Origin: Mycobacterium asiaticum DSM 44297
GTDB taxonomy: Bacteria; Actinomycetota; Actinomycetes; Mycobacteriales; Mycobacteriaceae
Direction: 5' to 3'
Assembly (NCBI RefSeq): GCF_000613245.1
Contig: NZ_HG964936.1
Span: 1,105,172-1,169,171 of the forward strand
DNA length: 64,000 nucleotides
This document shows, one piece after another, positions 59,541-64,000 of the stretch; the stretch's first letter is position 1; each line of letters begins with the position of its first letter. Position numbers and translations under genes: made by a program. Under the pieces are notes generated by a model. It saw only the letters and a list, made by a program, of their open reading frames with translations. It made no database searches and had not been told where the DNA came from.

Positions 59541-60343
59541 CGTCCTTGGAACTTTGCGTCGCGTTTGTCTCGGAAGGCGGCCATGCCCTCGCGGAAGTCC
59601 TCGCTGCGACTGGACAATTCGAGCGCCATCGCTTCGTTCTGCAGGTGGCGATCGAGGTCGAGTCCATTGCCGCTCTGCAAGAGCCACTTGGTCAATCCCA
59701 GTGCGACGGTCGGGGCCTCGCTCAGCCGGGCAACAAGTTCGTCGGCAGCGCATCCCAATTGGTCATCCGGGACCGCCTGGTGGATGATGCCCCAGTCGGT
59801 TGCGGTCTCGCCCGAGATCTCCTGCCCCAGCAAGAGCAGTTGGCGGGTGCGGACCATGCCGATCAGTCGTGGCAACAGCCAGGCTGCACCGCTGTCCGGC
59901 GTAAAGCCCCGCGCCATGAACGGTTCCCAAAAGCGGGCACCGCTGGCGGCGACGCAGAAGTCGGCGGCCAGGGCGATGTGGAATCCGAGGCCGGCGGCCC
60001 AGCCGCGGACCACAGCAACAATCGGTACCTGGGTTTCCAGCATGAGCGGAATCAGCCGGTTGGCTTTGTTGGGCAGTCGGCGCTGGGTGCTCCCGACCCG
60101 CGGTTTGCGGTCGGATTTGGCGTTGCGGGCGATCAGATCGGAGCCGGCGCAGAAGTCAGGACCCTCGGCATCGACGCGGATGACTCGTACCGACTCGTCG
60201 GTCCCGGCTCTGGCGATGTGGTCGATCATCGCGTCGAGCATCACGTCGTCGACCGCGTTCCGGCGATCGGCACGATCCAGTGTCAATCGCAGTTGCGGCC
60301 CATGCTGGGCGGCTTGTAGTCCCGGGACGCTCTGGTACCTCAT
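59537..60343 (-). CDS. Crotonase-family protein (PaaG/isomerase-like)
   Basis: A 268-aa crotonase. GWAAGLGFHIALAADFCVAA near residue 114 and ARGFTPDSGAAWLLPRLIG near 145 mark the active site. The first classical Glu is replaced (GLGFH), while the PDSG Asp typical of isomerase-type members such as PaaG is present. So a double-bond or epoxide-type isomerase is more likely than a plain hydratase. ATG at 60343; follows the MaoC gene by 4 bases. Confidence 0.85.
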   Translation of the reverse strand: MRYQSVPGLQAAQHGPQLRLTLDRADRRNAVDDVMLDAMIDHIARAGTDESVRVIRVDAEGPDFCAGSDLIARNAKSDRKPRVGSTQRRLPNKANRLIPLMLETQVPIVAVVRGWAAGLGFHIALAADFCVAASGARFWEPFMARGFTPDSGAAWLLPRLIGMVRTRQLLLLGQEISGETATDWGIIHQAVPDDQLGCAADELVARLSEAPTVALGLTKWLLQSGNGLDLDRHLQNEAMALELSSRSEDFREGMAAFRDKRDAKFQGR

Positions 60344-60347
60344 GCGA

Positions 60348-61598
60348 TCATCGCCTGGCGAATTGTGCTGATACCGCGGTCAACAGATCCGCCAAATCGC
60401 AGGCGCCGCCGGGTGGCTCGGGCAGCCGGACAGGTCCGTGCTGGCGACTCGGCAGCAGGATGGTGGCGTGTCCGGGCGCGGTGACCTGACCGCGCTGATT
60501 GGTCGCGGCGAGATCGACATCGACAGCGGGACGGTCACCTTCGGCGAGATATTTGCGCACGACCGTGCCGGTGATGCTGTGTACGTCTCCCACGTAGTTG
60601 AACAGGCGGAACTCACAATCGAGTTTCCATAGCCACGCGTCGTCGCCCATCCAATCGGTGCACAGGTGGATCAGCCAGGTCTCGCGCATGCGTCCGTAGT
60701 CAAAGGTGTTGGGATTGCCCGCGTTTCGTGCCGCTGTTGGATCCCAGTGCACTCGTTGCTGGACGTCGGGCACGCCGTGTTCGTCGAGGGTGTAGAAGCG
60801 GGGGATTCGCTGGCGGTTGAGCCATGCCAGGCGCAGTGGCCGAACGCCATACATGCCCATGCCCATGCCGACGTGCCAGCAGACCATATCGGTCACCGTG
60901 AGTGGACCCTTGGTCAGCGGGCCCACCCCGTCTCCCTCCGCAACGTCCTCCCACCAGCGCGGGTCGGCGCCGCGCACCGCCTCGCGCGCATACCGTTCAT
61001 CGAGCTCGGCGATCTCTTCTGGGGTCCAGGTCTTGGGCTCGACGGCGTCATATTTCTTGCGACCGCGTGCTTTGCGACGTTCGGTGCGGATCATATTGCG
61101 GTATTGACCGCCCAAGATGATGCCCTCGTCGTCGCGGAACACCTGAGCCGACCACTCGTGGATGGCCCGGTCGGCGAAATCGCTGGTCTTGTCCAGGGCT
61201 GCTACCAACGCGTTGCGCCGAAACACCCGGCGGTTGGCGCGCAACGGGGCCCACCACTCCCGTGCCGATGACGCATAGAACGCGTGCACACCGCGCAAGG
61301 GGTCCCCTTTGGTCAGGGCGCGGTCTTCGTCGGACAGGGAAGTGACCTCGTCTTCCCCGATCAGCGTGTCGCCGCCGATCAGGGCAGGTGGCGCAACGGG
61401 CTCGCCCCACACGGATTTGGCTGCGTACTCCGGATCACCCCACAGCGGGTTGTCGTCGCCATAGCTTTCGGCGACATGGCGAAACGCGTCCTCGTTGGGA
61501 CGAAAGTAGTGGGGCGGCTGCGGGTGTGGGACGGCGATACCGATGGTGGCCCGCAATCTGGCCAATCCCTCATCGGTGATCCGGCCGGTCTCGGCCAT
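60348..61598 (-). CDS. MaoC/FAS1-dehydratase double-hot-dog protein
   Basis: A 416-aa protein with two hot-dog domains. Domain 1 carries HYFRPNEDAFRHVAESYGDDNPLWGDPEYA near residue 30 (in parts: FRHVAESYGDDNPLW); domain 2 starts near 255 with RVHWDPTAARNAGNPNTFDYGRMRETWLIHLCTDWMGD (in parts: NTFDYGRMRETWL). Such two-domain proteins hydrate enoyl-CoAs (family knowledge). It heads a six-gene minus operon and is divergent from a crotonase at 61708. ATG at 61598, preceded by GGAGG-like AAGAGGAGGCA. Confidence 0.82.
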   Translation of the reverse strand: MAETGRITDEGLARLRATIGIAVPHPQPPHYFRPNEDAFRHVAESYGDDNPLWGDPEYAAKSVWGEPVAPPALIGGDTLIGEDEVTSLSDEDRALTKGDPLRGVHAFYASSAREWWAPLRANRRVFRRNALVAALDKTSDFADRAIHEWSAQVFRDDEGIILGGQYRNMIRTERRKARGRKKYDAVEPKTWTPEEIAELDERYAREAVRGADPRWWEDVAEGDGVGPLTKGPLTVTDMVCWHVGMGMGMYGVRPLRLAWLNRQRIPRFYTLDEHGVPDVQQRVHWDPTAARNAGNPNTFDYGRMRETWLIHLCTDWMGDDAWLWKLDCEFRLFNYVGDVHSITGTVVRKYLAEGDRPAVDVDLAATNQRGQVTAPGHATILLPSRQHGPVRLPEPPGGACDLADLLTAVSAQFARR

Positions 61599-61673
61599 CG
61601 GATTGCCTCCTCTTGGCGGCCATGTATCAGCCGGACTCGCAACCAGACAGAGTGGAAATTAAGATACCCGAAA

Positions 61674-61688
61674 AACGGAAATGCCGTT
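61674..61688. promoter_or_regulatory. Palindrome in divergent promoter region
   Basis: AACGG-AAATG-CCGTT, exact arms with a 5-base spacer, 20 bases before the crotonase ATG (61708). Not of the GAGAA-N6-TTCTC type. A poor match to that motif, GGAAA-TTAAGA-TACCC, lies at 61654-61669. Confidence 0.35.
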
Positions 61689-61707
61689 AACGCAGGGGTT
61701 GAGGCAG

Positions 61708-62520
61708 ATGGCTGAAGAAGGCTCCGGCATCGTAGTGACGATTGGTGACGATGCTGTCGCACGGGTCAAGATTGACCGCGCCGAGGTGGCAAACTCGTTG
61801 TCGCCGTTGGCACGCGATGCTCTCACCGATGCGTTCCTGCGAGCCAACAACGACCCGGCGGTGCGTGCCGTGTTGCTCACCGCCGCCGGTACCCGGCATT
61901 TCTGTGCCGGCGCGGGACTGGCGTCACCCGCTTCCCCGTCGCCCCCACCCGAGAAACGTCCCGGCGACGTGGCCCGGATGTTGAAAGGCGGCTGGCAACG
62001 CCTGGTTTCCTCGGTACTGGACTGTGACAAGCCGGTCGTTGCGGCGGTCAAGGGTACGGCGGCCGGCGCGGGCGCCAGCCTGCTGCTGGCCTGCGACCTG
62101 GTTGTCATGTCCACGGAAGCAACACTCGTCGCGGCATTCGTCCATCGCGGCATACTGCCGGATTCCGGAGCCGTACACCTGCTGACCAGAATAGTGGGTC
62201 TACGCAAGGCGACCGAACTGTTGATGCTGGGCGAGCCCGTGGACGCGGTGACCTGCGAGCGGCTCGGCCTGGTCAACCGCGTGGTCGACCTCAACCAAAC
62301 CGATGCGGCCGCCGAAGAATTGGCGTTGCGCTTAGCGGCCGGCCCCACCGTGATGCTGGGCCTGACCAAGCGGCTGTTGGCCGTTTCATCGGAGTCGGGC
62401 CGCGACTGTGCCTTCGAGCAGGAGGCTTGGGCCCAGGAAGTGGTGTCCCACACCGCCGACCTGCAGGAGGGCCTCTCGTCGTTCGCCGAGCGCCGCAAGC
62501 CCCGGTTCAGCGGTCATTGA
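61708..62520 (+). CDS. Crotonase-family protein (PaaG/isomerase-like)
   Basis: A 270-aa crotonase. KGTAAGAGASLLLACDLVVM near residue 114 and HRGILPDSGAVHLLTRIVG near 148: the PDSG Asp is present and the first classical Glu is Ser (GAGAS). It resembles isomerase-type crotonases. The ATG at 61708 follows a GAGG site; an in-frame ATG at 61681 would add nine weakly conserved residues. Single gene, divergent from the six-gene operon; convergent with the SDR at 62532. Confidence 0.85.
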   Translation: MAEEGSGIVVTIGDDAVARVKIDRAEVANSLSPLARDALTDAFLRANNDPAVRAVLLTAAGTRHFCAGAGLASPASPSPPPEKRPGDVARMLKGGWQRLVSSVLDCDKPVVAAVKGTAAGAGASLLLACDLVVMSTEATLVAAFVHRGILPDSGAVHLLTRIVGLRKATELLMLGEPVDAVTCERLGLVNRVVDLNQTDAAAEELALRLAAGPTVMLGLTKRLLAVSSESGRDCAFEQEAWAQEVVSHTADLQEGLSSFAERRKPRFSGH

Positions 62521-62531
62521 GCCGCGGGACG

Positions 62532-63398
62532 TCATCCCGCGGCGGGACCGCCGCGGATTGTGAAAACGGCGCTGTCGTCGATGTCGTCGATCGACGCTGC
62601 CACCTTTTCCGCGGATAGCGCGGTGTCCTCGATTCCCTTGGTCACGCCGATGAACACCCGCGACACTTTTCCCGCACCTACCGAGTAGATGTGTGCGGTA
62701 CGGTCGCAACGTTGGTGTGACAGGTAGATGACCACCGGCGTGACAAGCTCGGGATCCATTACCTTGCCCGCCTCGCCCATGATGTTCTCCGTCATGCGGG
62801 TTCGTGCTATAGGCGCGATGGCATTGATCGCGATGCCGCTGCGGGCGCCCTCGATGGCGAGCACGTGCATCATGCCAACCAGGCCCATCTTGGCGGCACC
62901 GTAGTTCGCCTGTCCGAAATTCCCGAAAAGGCCGGTACCGGAGGTGGTTTGCACGATTCGGCCGTAGTTCTGCTCGCGCATGATCGGCCAGACCGCCCTG
63001 GTCACGTTGAAGGCTCCAATGAGGTGAACCGCGACCACGGCGTCGACCTGCTCGGCGGTCATGTTTTTGAAGGCCGCGTCGCGCAGGATCCCGGCGTTGT
63101 TCACCAGCACATCGACTCGGCCGAACGCATCCATCGCCGCTTCGACAATTGCGGCGCCGCCGTCCTCGGTAGCCACCGAGTCACCGTTGGCGATCGCGGT
63201 GCCACCGGCGGCGGTGATCTCGTCCACCACCGATTGTGCCGCCGAAGTCGACGCACCGGTGCCGTCCACCGCGCTGCCGAGGTCGTTGACCACGACGCGA
63301 GCGCCGCGGCGCGCCAGTTCCAGGGCGTGGCAACGACCCAGCCCACCCCCGGCGCCGGTGACGATGGCAACCTGATTATCGAAAGTCATTGACGGCAT
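62532..63398 (-). CDS. SDR (HSD17B4-like, with C-terminal extension)
   Basis: A 288-aa SDR of the multifunctional-enzyme-2-like type: VAIVTGAGGGLGRCHALEL near residue 11, VLVNNAGILRD near 95, YGAAKMGLVGM near 163, then the extended end LVTPVVIYLSHQRC ... GKVSRVFIGVTKG. Likely a 3-hydroxyacyl-CoA dehydrogenase. It is the intact relative of the frameshifted gene at 18089. The ATG at 63398 or 63389 is possible. Divergent from the ligase at 63454 across an operator-like site. Confidence 0.85.
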   Translation of the reverse strand: MPSMTFDNQVAIVTGAGGGLGRCHALELARRGARVVVNDLGSAVDGTGASTSAAQSVVDEITAAGGTAIANGDSVATEDGGAAIVEAAMDAFGRVDVLVNNAGILRDAAFKNMTAEQVDAVVAVHLIGAFNVTRAVWPIMREQNYGRIVQTTSGTGLFGNFGQANYGAAKMGLVGMMHVLAIEGARSGIAINAIAPIARTRMTENIMGEAGKVMDPELVTPVVIYLSHQRCDRTAHIYSVGAGKVSRVFIGVTKGIEDTALSAEKVAASIDDIDDSAVFTIRGGPAAG

Positions 63399-63424
63399 GG
63401 ATGAGAGGTTACATTTACTCAATC

Positions 63425-63440
63425 GAGAACCGACATTTGC
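63425..63440. promoter_or_regulatory. Operator-like inverted repeat
   Basis: GAGAA-CCGACA-TTTGC, perfect left arm, weaker right arm. It lies between the SDR (minus) and the AMP-ligase (plus), just before the GGAGGG ribosome site of the latter. Confidence 0.5.
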
Positions 63441-63453
63441 ATCGGAGGGCCTT

Positions 63454-64000
63454 ATGAGCGGCGCGGCGGAACTCCTGCGGCAGGCCCGTCGGCGTGCCGA
63501 GTCGCTGCGCTCCCGTTACCGGGCAGCGGGGTACTGGTCGGCGGAGCCCTTCGACCAAGTGCGTTGCGCCGCGGAGCGGGATCCCACCCGGATTGCCGTG
63601 ACGATTCGCGGCGCCGATCTCACCTATGCCGAGCTCGACGCGCGTGTTGACGCGGCCGCCCAGGCGATGCTCGACGCGGGCGTCGTCCCGGACAGCCCGA
63701 TCGTGCTGGTGGTCGGCAATGACGTGGAATCGGTCGTGGCGGTGCACGCGGCGTTGCGGATCGATGCGGTGGTACTGCTGGTGTCGCGCAGCGCGGGCCC
63801 GGCTCAACTTGCGGAAATCGTCTCGCACGACGACATTCGGTACGCCGTGGCGCCGAAGTGGGCGGCGAACACCGCGCAGGAGCTCCCCGGACGTTGCCGG
63901 TGGATCGAGGTAGACAATGGCGAACGCGTGCCCGGCGTGGCACGGTCGCGGCCGGCGCGCTCGGCTGACGAGCCGTGTTTCGTTTTGTACACCTCGGGCA
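63454..64000 (+). CDS. Acyl-CoA synthetase/AMP-ligase N-terminus, cut by window edge
   Basis: The first 182 residues of an ANL ligase (FadD-like), running off the right edge. A 47-residue Arg-rich N-terminal lead (RQARRRAESLRSRYRAAGYW) precedes the fold, then DPTRIAVTIRGADLTYAELDARVD near 45-68, and VLYTSG, the start of the P-loop, at the edge. The ATG at 63454 has a GGAGGG site 5 bases upstream. An operator-like site lies 14 bases upstream. It should belong to the same regulon as the rest of the island. Confidence 0.85.
   Translation, partial: MSGAAELLRQARRRAESLRSRYRAAGYWSAEPFDQVRCAAERDPTRIAVTIRGADLTYAELDARVDAAAQAMLDAGVVPDSPIVLVVGNDVESVVAVHAALRIDAVVLLVSRSAGPAQLAEIVSHDDIRYAVAPKWAANTAQELPGRCRWIEVDNGERVPGVARSRPARSADEPCFVLYTSG

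Noticed and set aside
61659..62498. 279-aa minus-strand frame opposite the crotonase
   Set aside because: Ser/Thr/Arg-rich antisense of a conserved crotonase.
12775..63440. KstR or KstR2 control of the island
   Set aside because: The repeated sites do not fit the KstR (AACA..GTT type) or KstR2 (CAAG..CTTG type) consensus as I remember them.
10718..64000. Horizontal transfer of the island by a mobile element
   Set aside because: No transposase, integrase, tRNA or flanking direct repeat was seen, and codon style does not visibly change.
1..64000. CRISPR arrays, tRNA or rRNA genes
   Set aside because: No regularly spaced repeats and no tRNA/rRNA-like sequence were noticed when reading the gaps.

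Overview
The window is high-GC DNA with compact, overlapping operons. A PE-domain lipase, an F420-type luciferase-like oxidoreductase, an NDMA-dependent alcohol dehydrogenase and a mycofactocin-coupled SDR all point to a Mycobacterium, most likely a slow grower or close relative. I saw no RNA gene, insertion sequence, phage gene or CRISPR array. No gene-free stretch exceeds about 250 bases.

Region 1 (1-14.6 kb) is general mycobacterial sequence. It holds a membrane Ser/Thr kinase cut by the window edge, a PE-lipase of LipY type, and a small cell-wall recycling island: a GlcNAc/MurNAc kinase-MurQ fusion, a serine beta-lactamase-like lipoprotein and an M15 peptidase lipoprotein. These are followed by a PhyH / VOC / SRPBCC operon, a small conserved protein and an LLM oxidoreductase. 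Next come an SDR plus NDMA-dependent alcohol dehydrogenase pair, a TetR regulator and a binding-protein-like gene without a signal peptide.

Region 2 (14.6-64 kb) is a continuous catabolic island of about 40 genes. It has three P450s, four DapB/diaminopentanoate-dehydrogenase-like paralogs, many SDRs, an AveC-like membrane protein, four acyl-CoA ligases (one partial), six acyl-CoA dehydrogenase-like proteins, four crotonases, several MaoC hydratases, two class III CoA-transferase proteins (one a double-length fusion), an aldehyde dehydrogenase and three amidohydrolase-2 paralogs. One operon (36.5 to 29.8 kb, minus strand) has the gene content of the cholesterol igr operon: P450, two FadE, ChsH2-like MaoC and DUF35 as separate genes, ChsH1-like MaoC, and Ltp2-like thiolase. 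It ends in a TetR gene. It probably performs an igr-like dehydrogenation, hydration and retro-aldol release on a different substrate. The other genes look able to activate, oxidise, ring-open and beta-oxidise a polycyclic or branched, isoprenoid-like compound. I cannot name the substrate.

The strongest new signal is a repeated 16-bp inverted repeat, GAGAA-N6-TTCTC and close variants. It lies in the promoter regions of nearly all operons from 12.7 to 63.4 kb, which suggests one regulator controls the island. Also notable: a frameshifted SDR, an LLM/isochorismatase-like fusion with an operator-like site at its junction, two unlisted single-helix microproteins (35 and 39 aa) heading a membrane-protein operon, an SDR frame that runs through the next gene's operator and start, and a truncated alpha/beta hydrolase remnant.
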